A stretch of 64,000 nucleotides of DNA from the NCBI GenBank assembly GCA_021234155.1, contig JAJEKV010000073.1, positions 1,770,001-1,834,000 of the forward strand. The letters run 5' to 3'. This stretch comes from Isoetes taiwanensis (taxonomy: Eukaryota > Streptophyta > Lycopodiopsida > Isoetales > Isoetaceae). Numbering within the stretch: the stretch's first letter is position 1; each line of letters opens with the position of its first letter. Below the pieces are notes generated by a model. It saw only the letters and a list, made by a program, of their open reading frames with translations. It ran no database searches and was not told where the DNA came from. A program made the translations under genes and the position numbers. Below, one piece after another: positions 1-11,192 of the stretch.

Positions 1-1
1 G

Positions 2-478
2 TGTCATGAACCTACTCGAAAACAAGGAAAATACGTGGAAAATACGCAAGGAATACGGAAGAAATATGCCAAGATCGGCAAAGAATCTGATATATGAACA
101 GGAATCAAGAATACAATAGCCCGAAGGCAAGCAGGAATACGAGACAGATGCCTAGAAGGCTCAAGACTGGCGTTGAACCGGAATGGTTTGACAACGATCC
201 GGATCGCGCCACTCCAATGGATGAGATCGCGCCAAGTGTCGTGCATGCATTTAGGTTCTAGAACATTCTAGAACCTTCTGGAGATAGTCCCACATATGAG
301 GAAGACGTGAAGGAATGTCTTCAACAAATGTTGGTAGCGCACTTGGCAAGGGTGTGTGACTGGCAAGGGTGTTCAAATCTTGTCTTGTGCAACTACCCTT
401 TTGCATCCGTGTGACAACCATCTTTTGTACATAGGAGTATAATGTTCGTATGATACGAATATCCGTATGGTCGTCACA
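2..478 (-). repeat. 3' LTR of the chromovirus
   Basis: This 477-bp LTR matches 4990-5508. It lacks about 30 bases that the other LTR has after the GGTTTGACAA segment (near 193), and its tRNA-like segment is collapsed around 355-385. These are the main differences, so the insertion is fairly recent, or one LTR took a deletion afterwards. Confidence 0.92.
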
Positions 479-491
479 CCATCCCCCTCCT
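479..491 (-). other. polypurine tract of the chromovirus
   Basis: Read on the minus strand this is AGGAGGGGGATGG, immediately upstream of the TGTGACGACC start of the 3' LTR. That is the expected place and composition for the plus-strand primer of reverse transcription. Confidence 0.75.
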
Positions 492-608
492 ACGATGGCG
501 ACGAGTCCTCGAAGCTGGGGCCGCAGTACTCAGACTTGGCTTATGCGGGTAACGTCGGTGAAACTCCGCAATTTTGTCAGGTGCATTAGTCAGATTCTTG
601 GCAGGCTC

Positions 609-3600
609 CTAGGTTCTATCACTTGGCGAGTAACCTTCCCAATCGACGAAGTAATACAATCGTCGACGAAGAAACTTGGAGTCCAGAATCTCTCGAACCT
701 CGAACTCCTCATGATCATCAATCTCGACTGGTGGTGGAGGTGGAGGTACTCGATCCGGAAATGGATTCGCCATATAGGGTTCTAACAAAGACACATGAAA
801 CACTGGGTGAAGCCGGACTGATGGCGGAAGTTCCAGACGAAGAGCAGCATCACCAACTCGTTCAATGATCCGATAGGGACCTAAGCGCCGGTAGTCGAGC
901 TTGTTACAAGGGCGAGCTGTCGGCAAATCCCGCCGCAAGAGCCAAACAAGATCACCAACTGCAAAATGAGGAGCGCCCCGACGATGCCGACCGCGCATGA
1001 TGACGATAACCGCTTGGGCCGGAGAAGATGGTCTTTGAAGATCATCCCGAAGCATGCGGAGCTTCTCGAGCCTGTCCCCCTCGCGACGGGATTGACCGAA
1101 GTCATATTCGAGGAGCAATCAAAGACCACCAGGGGATGCATGCGAAATTAATAAAGAACGAGTCCGGCTGTGGAGGCATGGACGTAATTATTATAAGCAA
1201 ATTACGCCGGTAGCCAATCAACCCGATCATCCTGGCGATAATTGATGAAGCATCGCAAATATCGCTCAAGGGTTTGATTAGTGCGCTCCACTGCCCATTG
1301 GTCTCGGATGATGTCCGGAAGAGAGCGAAGCGTTCTACATGCAAGAGTTGCAATAGACGCTTCCAAAAACCGGCAACAAATTGAGGGCGCGGTCACTGAC
1401 AATGTTATCTAGTAAGCCATGGAGTCGAACCACCTCTCGAAGCAAGAGAACTGTTGTGGCTTCACTAGAGATAGAAGTGCTGCAAGGAATGAAATGTGCC
1501 ATCTTGGAAAAATGGTCAACAACAACAAGGATGGCGTCATGGCCCAGGAGGATGGAAGCTTCGACAATAAAATCCACGGAAATACTCTTCCAAGGACCGG
1601 CTGAACCGGTAAAGGCTGAAGCAGCCATGAGGAAGATGCCTTGGAACCTTGGTTCGGACGGCCAGATGTCACGGGGATCGAATAAAAGCTTCGACAGAGG
1701 CGAAGACCTGGCCACCAATACTCTCGACTAATAAGTTCAAGAGTCTTGGCTACTCCAAAGTGTCCGCCAGAGGTGAATCATGGCAAGCCCGAAGAACACG
1801 AAGCCTAGAAGCACCATCGGCACATATAGAAGTCCATCACGGGCGAGGGGTCCATCTCGAACCTCAAAACGATCATAGTCCGATCCCATCTCGGCCGAGA
1901 AGATAATGCAGCGCCAATGTGTGAGAATACATCTTGAGCCAATGGATCGGGGGGCGAGATGCTCGAGCAGCACTCCAACAAGGTCAGTATCATGAGGCCT
2001 CTCGAACAAAGTGAGAGCCATAAAGCTGGAACCGATCAGACCTTAAAATAACTCGTGATTGCCGATCATATGCGGGATCACCTAGTTTGGGCTCAAGGTA
2101 GGAGCGCCGAGACAAGGCATCAGGCTTTCCTTGGAGGGATCGGGGACGGTACTTGATCACGAAATCAACTGGGATAATACTTGAGTATGCCACCGGCCCT
2201 GGCGACGGTTGAGCACTCGGCGGTCGAAAATATTCGAGATTCGGTGATCCGTGTAGACCGTGACCTTATAAGGAGATCCTTCCAGAAACGTCTCCACTCC
2301 TCGAAAAGAATCCACTATCGCCAACAACTCCTTGTCATAAATGGGATAGTTGATTTCAGCAAACTGAAACTTTTCGTGAATGATAGGCGATTGGATGCAA
2401 TTCATGGTCATCCCCTCCGTGGCGAGGATCCCACCAAAGCGCAAAATCGAAGCATCCGCTTCAACAACATATGGACTTAAAGGATGCATGAGCAAGAATT
2501 GGCGCCGTGGTGAAAGCATGCTTCAGGGTAACAAAAGCAGATTCCGCTTCCACAGTCCATTCGAATGGCACGTCCTTGACAGTGAGGCGTGTCAAAGGAA
2601 GAGTAATCTCCGAATAATCCCGGATGAAACGCCGATAGAAATTGGGAAACCCAAGAAAACACTGAACATCTCGAACGGATGAAGGTGTTTGCCACTCCAG
2701 AACAGTGCTGACCTTTTCAGGATCCATAGAGACTCCATGTGGTGTGATGCGATAGCCAAGGAACTCCACATTATCCTGTTCGAACTGGAACTTCTCAAGT
2801 TTGGCATATAATCCATGCTCACGAAGCTTTTGAAGGACCTGTCGAACATGTCTTTCATGTTCTTCGAGAGTCTTAGAATAAATAAGGATATCATCCAAAT
2901 AGATGATAACAAAAGTGTCTAAGAACTCTCGAAAAACATCATTGACCATATGCTGGAATACTGCCGGAGCATTGCTAAGTCCAAACGGCATAACTGTGTA
3001 CTCAAAATGGCCATACCGAGTACGAAAGGCTGTTTTTCACTCATCACCCTCCCGGATCCGAATAAGATTATAGGCACCCCGAAGATCAATCTTTGTAAAA
3101 TAGTGCGCACCTTGGAGTCGTTCCAACAACTCTGGGATCAGAGGAAGCGGATACCGATTTGGCACTGTGATTTTATTGAGGCCACGATAATCAACGACCA
3201 GACGCAGCGAACCATCCTTTTTTTTACGAAGAAGATAGGCGCTCCAGCAGGGGACTGAGAATGTCGAATGAAGCCAGTGGCTAAATTCTCTTCAATATAA
3301 TCCCGCAAAACCTTCAACTCAGCGGGAGATAGACCATATATCGGACCATATGGCGGTGTGGTCCCCGGCTGCAAATCAATAGGGCAATCATATGGACGAT
3401 GCTCTGGGAGTTTGCTGGCCTTGACTTTGTCAAAAACATCAGAGAAGTCGCCATATTTATCTGGGAGCATTGGAGCAGCCTTCGCTGATGCCGAGCTAGC
3501 CGATGGATGAACCTGGATTGCAAACACTGAACTTGGATCTTGCCTTCTAGATTTATCAAACTCGCGAAGAGAAATCTTCGAGATACGAAACTGAGGGCAT

Positions 3601-4092
3601 GAAGAAACCTCCACAAAAGCATGAGCAGGAACATGAACATGAGCAGGAGCAACTGGAACAAAAGGAAATACGACAAGAAACTCCCTCGAACAAAACCTGA
3701 AGAGGCGCAGTACATTCTGTGACTGCACCCGAGGAGATCTCCCATCCATCAATCACTTCAACAGAAGCAGGATGCTCGACCTTGCTTCTGGGGATGGCGT
3801 GCTTACTGGCAAACGCACTATCCATAAAGCAAGCATTTGCACCACAATCAAGTTGCGCCAACACTTGCAATTCTCCAACTTCTGATTTCAATGATATAGG
3901 GATGAAGAATGCCATGCTGACCTTATCTGATGGAATAAACATGTCAAGAAATGTGGAAGGAGTCTGAGAAAAGGCGGCCAGCCGACGAGAGACTCCTACT
4001 ACTCGAACCGGCCCCTGAAGTTTTCTGACTGATTTAGGCGCTTGACAGGGCATCCACGAGCGATATGGCCAGCTCCTCCACAGTAGAGGCAA
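609..4092 (-). pseudogene. Pol polyprotein of the chromovirus (protease, RT, RNase H, integrase, chromodomain), frameshifted
   Basis: The domains lie in order but in different frames. The protease (about 4090-3690) has an active-site LDCGAN in place of the usual D-S/T-G. RT N-terminal parts (3690-3140) include IDLQPGTTPPYGPIY and APIFFVKK. An RT palm with [10 protein letters not shown] lies at 2991-2461. RNase H with DASILRFGGILA and YPIYDKELLAIV spans about 2519-2157. Integrase has VDFIVE and VSDRA (about 1718-1335). A chromodomain (FEVREILDSK...YYFVDWEGYSPSDRT) ends near 609. One stop is clear: TGA at 3037-3039 replaces the tryptophan expected after GDE in RT. One frameshift lies in the T/A run near 3220 and another near 3690. 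Chromodomains bind histone methyl marks and steer such elements to heterochromatin (family knowledge). Confidence 0.9.
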
Positions 4093-4934
4093 AGATTAGC
4101 CTCTCTCCGACGCTGCTTCTTGGCGGCAGATAAGGGTCCTCGAACTGCCCGATCGATCTGCATAGGCTCAGGTCTAGATCTGCTAGATTCTACAGATAAG
4201 GCCGGGGAAGGCGTAGCTATAGGCGCTTGTGTAATTGGAAAGACCTGACTACGTCTCTCTTGCCTACGTTCGAAGAGCCGATTATCACATGGAACTGCAA
4301 ATCTGATGGCTTCTTTCAAACTCTGGGGAACCTCCATAGACAACAACATATCTTTGACATCCTCTCGTAACCCCCTTCGGAAACAATCTCGAAGTGCAAT
4401 ATCATCCCAGGCAGTATCTACTGCAATTTGACAAAATTCTGATGCATATACTGAAGCTGGGCGAGAGCCTTGCCTTAAGTTGCAAAGTTTTGTGACTGCT
4501 GTGTGCTGACGATCGGTGTCTCCAAAGCATGCTTCGAGTTCTATAGTGAAAGCATCAAAATCTTGCAACTCTGGGGCTCCTTTCTCCAATAAAGGAGCAA
4601 ACCAACTTAGAGCTGGCCCTGTGAGAAGAGAACCAATCAGCCCCACTTGTTCTTGAGCTGTGGGATATCTATGAGGATGGAGCTGAATCACAAGCCTGAT
4701 CTGATTCAAAAAACCACGGAGCTTGGACCGAGTGCCGTCAAACTTCTCTGGCAGGCTGATCTTAGGCTCTGATAGCCTCAATCCCGAGCTAGAAGCAGAT
4801 TCATGTGAAGCAATACGTTCTTTAAGCTCTTTATTGTCCAACTGCAACTGCTGGCATACTTGAACAAGCAGCTGGACCTGTTGTAATAAAGTCGGAACCT
4901 CCTCCATAGATATAAAATCACCAAATATGAGCAA
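3999..4934 (-). CDS. Gag protein of the chromovirus
   Basis: This is an open frame of 311 codons directly after the 5' LTR leader. An N-terminal coiled-coil-like stretch rich in L, Q and E is followed by the conserved Ty3-type capsid region (the PEKFDGTRSKLRGFLNQ segment near residue 60, then LTGPALSWFAPLLEKG). A CCHC zinc knuckle, CLYCGGAGHIARGC, sits close to the C terminus. The natural start is either the ATG at 4934 or the one about 10 codons later (MEEVPTLLQ). Gag coats the element RNA and forms the particle. The next frame (protease) overlaps the end of gag, so pol was either reached by programmed frameshifting or the frame has been lost by mutation; I cannot tell which. Confidence 0.88.
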   Translation of the reverse strand: MLIFGDFISMEEVPTLLQQVQLLVQVCQQLQLDNKELKERIASHESASSSGLRLSEPKISLPEKFDGTRSKLRGFLNQIRLVIQLHPHRYPTAQEQVGLIGSLLTGPALSWFAPLLEKGAPELQDFDAFTIELEACFGDTDRQHTAVTKLCNLRQGSRPASVYASEFCQIAVDTAWDDIALRDCFRRGLREDVKDMLLSMEVPQSLKEAIRFAVPCDNRLFERRQERRSQVFPITQAPIATPSPALSVESSRSRPEPMQIDRAVRGPLSAAKKQRRREANLCLYCGGAGHIARGCPVKRLNQSENFRGRFE

Positions 4935-4989
4935 AAAAAATGCTTAGGATCAGAGCAGACAAGAACCGGTAAGGGATTCCGGTTCAAAC

Positions 4990-5508
4990 TGTCATGAACC
5001 TACTCGAAAACAAGGAAAATACGTGGAAAATATGCAAGGAATACGGAAGAAATACGCCAAGATCGGCAAAGAATCTGATATATGAACATGAATCAAGAAT
5101 ACAATAGCCCGAAGGCAAGCAGGAATACGAGACAGATGCCTAGAAGGCTCAAGACTGGCGTTGAACCGGAATGGTTTGACAAGAAGGAGGTGCCTCCTTA
5201 TATATCTAGACCAACGATCAGGATCGCGCCACTCCAATGGATGAGATCACGCCAAGTGTCGCGCATGCATTTAGGTTCTAGAACATTCTAGAACCTTCGG
5301 GAGATAGTCCCACATATGAGAAAGACGTGAAGGAATGTCTTCAACAAATGTTGGTAGCGCACTTGGCAAGGGTGTGTGACTCGCAACTGGAAGGTTGCGA
5401 GTTCAAACCCTGTCTTGTGCAACTACCCTTTTGCATCCGTGTGACGACCATCTTTTGTACATAGGAGTATAATGTTCGTATGATACGAATATCCGTATGG
5501 TCGTCACA
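4990..5508 (-). repeat. 5' LTR of the chromovirus
   Basis: This 519-bp copy is the longer one. On the minus strand it begins TGTGACGACCATACGG and ends GGTTCATGACA. It keeps the full tRNA-like segment near 5345-5425 that is damaged in the other LTR. Confidence 0.92.
5345..5425 (+). other. tRNA-like segment inside the 5' LTR
   Basis: The segment runs from TTGGTAGCGCAC (like a pol III A box) through an inverted pair CGCAACTGGAAGGTTGCG to GAGTTCAAACCC (like a B box), about 50 bases later. The spacing and order resemble a tRNA gene or a tRNA-derived SINE head. It is oriented opposite to the retrotransposon. The matching segment in the other LTR (near 331-400) is shortened. A full cloverleaf is not evident to me. 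Confidence 0.5.
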
Positions 5509-5820
5509 GCTTGGAAACATAAAATATTGTGTGATACTGAAATTTAAGTATCAAAATGCACTTCAGATTAAAAAATAAGTAAATAAGAAAAAACTTGCAG
5601 CAATCAACTAGTTTTCTCAACATAACAGAACAAGTTCACAGAATAGTTTAACTTCTTCATGCAACAATTGATGAACATTTTGTACTTTCCGATATACATT
5701 GTGCTTGGAAACAGAAGATATTCTGTGATACTGAAATTGAAGTATCAAAATGCACTTCAGATTAAAAAATAAGTAAATAAGAAAAAACTTGCAGCAATCG
5801 ACTGGTCAACATAACAGAAG
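5509..5820. repeat. two direct copies of a 120-bp AT-rich sequence
   Basis: Copy 1 (about 5509-5632) and copy 2 (about 5702-5820) both start GCTTGGAAACA and share ATACTGAAATT, AAGTATCAAAATGCACTTCAG and a long AAAAAATAAGTAAATAAG tract, differing at only a few bases. They are separated by about 70 bases. Copy 1 starts exactly at the LTR end, so the chromovirus inserted at or near the start of this repeat. Confidence 0.85.
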
Positions 5821-5995
5821 ATGATGGCAAATATGAAAGTTCCTTTGTATAGAACTTAGTCATATGCACTCAACAATCTCAGTTAGGCTTGATATAAGCA
5901 TGTCATGCACCTCTCGTGTGATCATATATAGCCGTGACGTGCCCCTTCAACTTATGCTTGACCTCTTTGATCGTGAACTTTGCTCCAATTCTGAT

Positions 5996-7559
5996 TCAAT
6001 TTGGTACCAATATTATTTTGTCATCCAACAACTTGTACTTGTGGTTTGTGCCTTGTAGCAGTTGATAGTAATGACCGGCTATAACCCTGTCATCAGCAAG
6101 CATTCTATTTCCATAGTCGTCAATCACATCTTCCTGAAGAATATGCATCTCCTTCACGCATAGGAGGACGAAGTATGGAACATTTTCATGATTCCCTGGA
6201 GCAGCAAAAGATGCAAATATATCTCCAACTTGGAGTACATCGGATAGTTCTTGCTCATCAGCTGCATAAAAACCAACTAGCTCTTCTTGTTCGTCGATCT
6301 GGGCCGAACTAGGCTCCAGTTTGTGTAGCTTCCACGCACCACAATGCTGGAGATTCTCACATTCTTCCCATCTGAAATTCAAGCAACCATTGCAAAAACA
6401 TGACAGGGATCTATACATGACAAGTGTTGGGTCGTGGATTAATAGCGCAGACACACAATGTATAGCTAGAGTACCGGGCAATGTCTCACAAGTGAACGAG
6501 GGTCCCCTGTTAATGTCTTACGCCATCACCTCCCATATGACTCGTCCATTTTGCACTTCTTTTTCTCTCAAAGAAAGTGCAAGCGAGTTGGCACCCAAAA
6601 TCGAACACCATTCTCTTTCCTTTGCTCAAATGCAAGGAACCTTTTCTCCAAAGCAGCACGCCCATCATGTTCTCCTTTTCCATGGCACGAGCCAAAATAA
6701 TTCCATCAGATCCTAATTTTATACCCGTTATAATATTGGGCCACATTCAAATAAAAGGCTCGAGAACACTTAAACTGAGAAGCACACCCATCAGACCACA
6801 TGACATGGTATTTGATGTAGCCATAACCTTTTTGCATCATCTAAATATGGTGTTTCTTGAGTGCAGCCTGAACAAAGAAAGCATCATGCTTCATAACATC
6901 GGAAACATACAAATGAACAGTTTTTTTCAGCTCGCCATTGACTTTCATCATGGTTATATGCACCGAATAGTTATCCGGTCATTAGACCAATGCTTTCGGT
7001 TGAACCTCCCCGAAAGTGGTCGCAAAGTGTAGTTCTCTGCAAAGTCCATTACTGATAAAACAGAATCATCCCTCAAATTTTACACTGATTTCCTGAATTG
7101 TTTGCTCTGCCAACTTGCTGAAAAGTTGTGAATATTGAACTTTATAAGGTGATGAAACATCTTATCAAGCAATGTACCTGGACTCCCGCTTTCAGTAACA
7201 AGTTTCAACCTCCTTGAAGTGCCAGCTTTGGAAGGTTCGTTCACGTACTTGTAAACTTGCCATTCAATGTTCTCATTCTGCGACTCTTTCTCCTTAGGAT
7301 AGATTTGAATATTTTCAGTGCCACAGTTCTGGCACTCTCCCTTGACACAGTCCAAACTATGCCACTCTTCGCCTTCCTTATTACAGACTGTAGCTCTCCA
7401 CATAGCACTAACATTTTGAAATGTTTTAGAAGGAGCTTGGCAGATGCCATTGTTCTCATCTGCTGCACAAACACCACAAGAACATGTACAATTGGCATGA
7501 AATTTGCTCCTCAGGACGCTGAAAGCTTTTCTGTATAGCTCAGCTTGTTCATGCTTCAC
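5996..7559 (-). pseudogene. dead DDE-type transposase-like gene
   Basis: The minus strand reads through one protein with several stops. The N-terminal part (7559-7080) is an open 159-codon stretch with a cysteine cluster (CTCSCGVC, then CVKGECQNCG) and TESGSPGTLLDKM...FSASWQSKQF. Past 7080 the frame continues into VLSVMDFAENYTL. After two or three stops come WSDGCASQFKCS (about 6790) and WNYFGSCHGKGEHDG (about 6690), and finally an open 161-codon end (6481-5996) with YVLLC-like and GHYYQLLQG segments. The spaced D (MDFAENY), D (WSDG) and HGKG-x-x-DG motifs fit an RNase H-fold DDE transposase. From memory the same motif set occurs in uncharacterised proteins of many animals as well as plants. 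Stops and frame changes make this copy a relic. Confidence 0.65.
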
Positions 7560-7589
7560 GCAACAACATGTGTTCCTTCATGCAGGTAT

Positions 7590-7718
<129 letters not shown>

Positions 7719-7854
7719 ACCCTAGGCGCAGGCAGGTGCGTTAAAAAAAACTCCGTTTGTAGGCTCTGAACTCCACAGGGTTTATTAGGGCCGGTGTCAA
7801 GCTCTGTGATTGGTGCAGGCAACTGCAGCCGACTGCTGCATTTCGATGCTGGTG

Positions 7855-8792
7855 ATGGCAACTAGAAAAAAGAAAACAAAAATAGGGAAACCCAGCCAAG
7901 TGGGCTCACCATCGGCAGTAGCATCAGAAGCGTTGACAGCAGCAGACAACCCGCTATTTAAAACAGCAATGGGTTCTTTAGTGAACAGTCCGATGGACCT
8001 GAACATGGCGGGAGAAAATGCCTCAGATACTGAACTACAGGAATATGACTCAGAAGAAGCTCAGGCAGCTCCGGGCTTCATGAAATTGATGTCACAAATG
8101 ATCTCGGAGATGGCAAGCACTAGGAAAATATTGATCAGACTGGTGGAGCAGAGAGAATGCAAAATGATGGAAATACTGAGTAACAGAGACAATAAACTAG
8201 TAGACGCTATATTTGAGATCAAGAAGGGAAATGAAGAATCAAAGCAGCAATCCCTGGAGCGGGAATTGGAGATGATCCATTTAATGAAAGGTATGTCAGA
8301 TATGATTTCCCAAATGAAAGAAGAAAATCTGATCCTAAAAAGGGAAGTAGAAGCCTTAAAAACGCCAGTGCTGGAAATAAAGAATGAGCTGCAGGAAAAA
8401 AATGCCACAGTCCAAGGCGAATGCAATAATGAAAATATGGATTTGAAAGAGATGCTTCATAGTCTGAACAGCCGTTTTGATGTATGCAATAATGAAAATA
8501 TAGATTTGAAAGAGATGTTTCATAGCTTGAACAACCGTTTTGATGATATGCAAGAGCAGCAAGAAAGAAACCAGCGCGCATTGAATGTAAGAATAGTGGG
8601 TCTGCCAGAGGAAAAGGATGAGAACATTAAAGAGGTAGTATCTGCATTCTTTGCTGATCAACTGCAAACAGTAGGCAGCAATGTCCGTGAAGTCTTCAGG
8701 GTGGGCAAACCAAATGGGAAAGCCCGAAACATCATAGTAAAGTTTGCTAGCCTTGACAGCAAATTAACCATTATGAGGCAACGCCATCTGCT

Positions 8793-8833
<41 letters not shown>

Positions 8834-8967
8834 ACATATGGCTCAATGAAGACTTGACACAGGCCCAGCTTACTCAACGCAAGCAAGAATCAGCGAAATT
8901 TAAGGAAGCTAAACAAGAGGGAAAAAATGCATTCTGGAGAAATGGAAAAGTCATTGTTACAGAATAG
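7855..8967 (+). CDS. LINE ORF1 protein (coiled coil plus RNA-binding-like domain)
   Basis: An ATG at 7810 opens the frame. The ATG at 7855 (MATRKKKTK, basic start) looks more natural and is used here. The middle of the protein is heptad-rich (repeated L, I, M, E, K), as in trimerising ORF1p. A repeated block NNENxDLKEMxHSLNxRFD occurs twice (about 8424-8483 and 8490-8546). The C-terminal third has NVRIVGLPE, VFRVGK and IIVKFAS segments and a DLTQAQLTQRKQ motif, the pattern of L1-type ORF1 RRM and C-terminal domains. No CCHC knuckle is seen, unlike many plant L1 elements. A GA microsatellite inside the frame adds an Arg-Glu run without closing it. Confidence 0.8.
8799..8827. repeat. (GA)n microsatellite inside LINE ORF1
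   Basis: About 14 GA units follow a short A run and encode an alternating Arg-Glu insertion between the RRM-like segment and the DLTQAQ motif of ORF1. The frame stays open. Confidence 0.95.
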
Positions 8968-11192
8968 GGACCAGAGATCATCAGGTTGTGCGCATGGAAT
9001 ATAAATACTCTGTCAACTGCAAATATAGTGACAATGAATGACATTCTTGAATCTGTAGATATTATTTTCTTTTTAGAAACTCAAGAGCACGAAGAACGTG
9101 GCCTCCCTGATATACCGGACTTTACATTATTGTATTCCGTTTGGAATGTTAAAGGCTGGAGAAGAAAGGGACATGGCGGAGTGGCATGTTATGCAAGAAA
9201 TAAGGTGGTGCATATGATAAAAATACTGCAGCAAAGGATATCTAAGCAATACATTTGGATTGAGTTTCCAGGTAGATTTTGTAAGATTTTTGTGGCTGGG
9301 TGCTATTTCCCTCCAAGGGATTCGCCAATATATAATACAGGAGAATTAGATAAGGATGATCCATTTGATAATTTAGAGCAAGATATAAGTGATTTGATGC
9401 AAGAGGGGGGAGTTCTGCTGCTGGGGGATTTCAATGGGCGTATAGCAACTAACCAGGCTGCTATGTGCAGTACGGTTGATGATACAGAGGATATTTGGAT
9501 GCAAATGATGGACGATGATGAGCTGAAGAATAGTGGATGGGCCAGGACCTCACAGGATACAAGTAAGTACTCTAATCCACAGGGAAAACATGTACTATGC
9601 ATGGCTAGTGGCTTGGACATGGTAATATATAACGGCACTGCCTATTTCCCTAAAACAGATAATTGTACATGCAAAGATGCTAGTGTCATTGACCTCCTCA
9701 TTGCCAGACCGCAATTTAGAAAACAGATAAGTCGTTTTGAGTTAGGTGACATACGCTTAGAATCAGACCATGTACCTCTGTTTGCAGATATATTTATTAC
9801 ACCGACACAGGATATGGAAGATGATGGAAAATGGAAAAATCAGACACATATCTATATGCATGCAAATAAGTCTCTTAAATTCGAAAAGATGTGCAAAGAA
9901 GAGGCAGGTCGGATAGTTTGGCCCCATACGGCAAAGGCAATTAGTGAAATGCTTACAGATATGCTAATTAAAATTGCTAGGCAATGCTATGTATCGCCCA
10001 GACGAACCAAGGGGCTGCCATGTAATGGCTGGTTTGATGTGGAATGTCAAATGAAGAGGCAAGAATTGAAAGCAGCAAACAAGACAGCAAAAGGGAGGAT
10101 TAAAAAAGAATATATGAGCATCATTAAGCGCAAAAGGAGAGCCTATCTCATACAGAAGCAGGAGCAACTCATAAAGGAGTTACTTACCAATCCAAAGCAA
10201 TTTTGGAATCGATTGAAGAACACACAAAAACAGAAGCTAAAGCTTGATGCCGACACCGTATTCAAACAGGTTCAGAAACTCTATTATGTAGCAGGAGTGT
10301 CAGACATATGTCATGAAGGGGAGAGGAAGATCTTAGAAATCACTGAGCAGGATGTGATAGAAGGATTACAGAAACTAAGAAATGGTAAAGCATCAGATTC
10401 AACTGGGCTTATGGCAGAAATGCTCAAATGGGGAGGAGAACCTATTGTGAAAATCACTACAGATATGCTTAATGCAGCTATTCGGGAAGGCATGCCTTCA
10501 ACCTGGAGAATAAACCGTGTTGTTCCAATACACAAAAATGGAGATGAACTGGATCCCAACAATTATAGGATGATCATGGTTAGTAATCTGTTTGCTAAAC
10601 TATTTGCCTCAATTGTAGAGTCTAAAATTAATGATTGGGCGGAGGATAATAAAATACGGGCAGAGGGGTAAGCAGGTTTTAGAAGGCACAAATCTACTAT
10701 TGATCACCTAGTCACTATGAGGGCTGCTATGGACATGATCAAGGGCACTAAAAAACCTTTATTTGCATTGTTCGTAGACTTCACTAAAGCATTTGATATG
10801 CTAGACAGGAGGAATATTTGGCAAAGAATGGACCACTTGCAAATCCCTTTAGAATATCAAACAGCAGTGAAACTATTATATGAGCAGGTGCTGGTCCAAT
10901 TGTCTTCCCCGCTTGTTATGGAAAAATCAGACCTCATAACAAGCAACATAGGTGTCAAGCAGGGCTGCCCCCTCTCGCCTACCCTTTTTGGGTTGTTTAT
11001 AGATGAGTTAGAAAGCTGGATCAAACAGGACGATGGCAATGGCATGCTATTAGCGGGATATGTGCTACCGCTGCTCCTTTATGCTGATGATATTGTGCTT
11101 TTGTCCAGAGACCCGCAAGGTATGCAACATCATTTGGATGCGCTATCAAGTTTCTGTGAAAACAAAGGTCTGATGGTAAATCTGGCTAAAAC
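8968..11192 (+). pseudogene. LINE ORF2 (endonuclease-reverse transcriptase) with one in-frame stop and a missing 3' end
   Basis: The endonuclease starts right after the ORF1 stop (LCAWNINTLS; no ATG until about 9034) and shows the ETQ motif, LLLGDFNGR and the LESDHVPL end typical of APE nucleases. The reverse transcriptase follows with LRNGKASDSTG, VVPIHKNGDE, AGFRRHKSTID, FVDFTKAFD, GVKQGCPLSP and the catalytic YADDIVLLS near 11085. TAA at 10669-10671 interrupts it just before AGFRR, where a sense codon is expected. The protein is cut after GLMVNLAKT at about 11192, so the thumb and C-terminal parts are lost. The frame then continues by chance through the minisatellite to 11454. Confidence 0.9.

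Larger units (their letters stand above)
2..5508 (-). mobile_element. Ty3/gypsy chromovirus LTR retrotransposon, both LTRs present, coding region broken
   Basis: The element reads right to left. Two long direct repeats (2-478 and 4990-5508) both begin TGTCATGAAC and end GTCGTCACA on the plus strand, so each is bounded TG...CA. Between them, in minus-strand order, lie gag with a zinc knuckle, an aspartic protease, reverse transcriptase, RNase H, integrase and a C-terminal chromodomain, the order of chromoviruses. A purine-rich tract abuts the 3' LTR. The right flank starts gcttg and the single visible left-flank base is g, consistent with a 5-bp duplication but not proven. The LTRs differ mainly by one missing block and a rearranged tRNA-like segment. 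Pol has frameshifts and stops, so this copy cannot move by itself. I did not recognise a standard primer-binding site left of 4990. Confidence 0.93.
7810..11192 (+). mobile_element. non-LTR retrotransposon (LINE), 3' end missing
   Basis: ORF1 is followed by a protein with an apurinic-type endonuclease and a reverse transcriptase, the architecture of an autonomous LINE. ORF1 and ORF2 lie in the same reading frame, interrupted only by TAG at 8965-8967 and TAA at 10669-10671. The 3' part of ORF2 after the RT palm, any RNase H, the 3' UTR and the tail are absent: at about 11192 the sequence turns abruptly into a degenerate minisatellite. The 5' border is not certain; the leader after the CT repeat (7715-7809) may belong to it. 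The clade is unclear to me. Confidence 0.88.
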
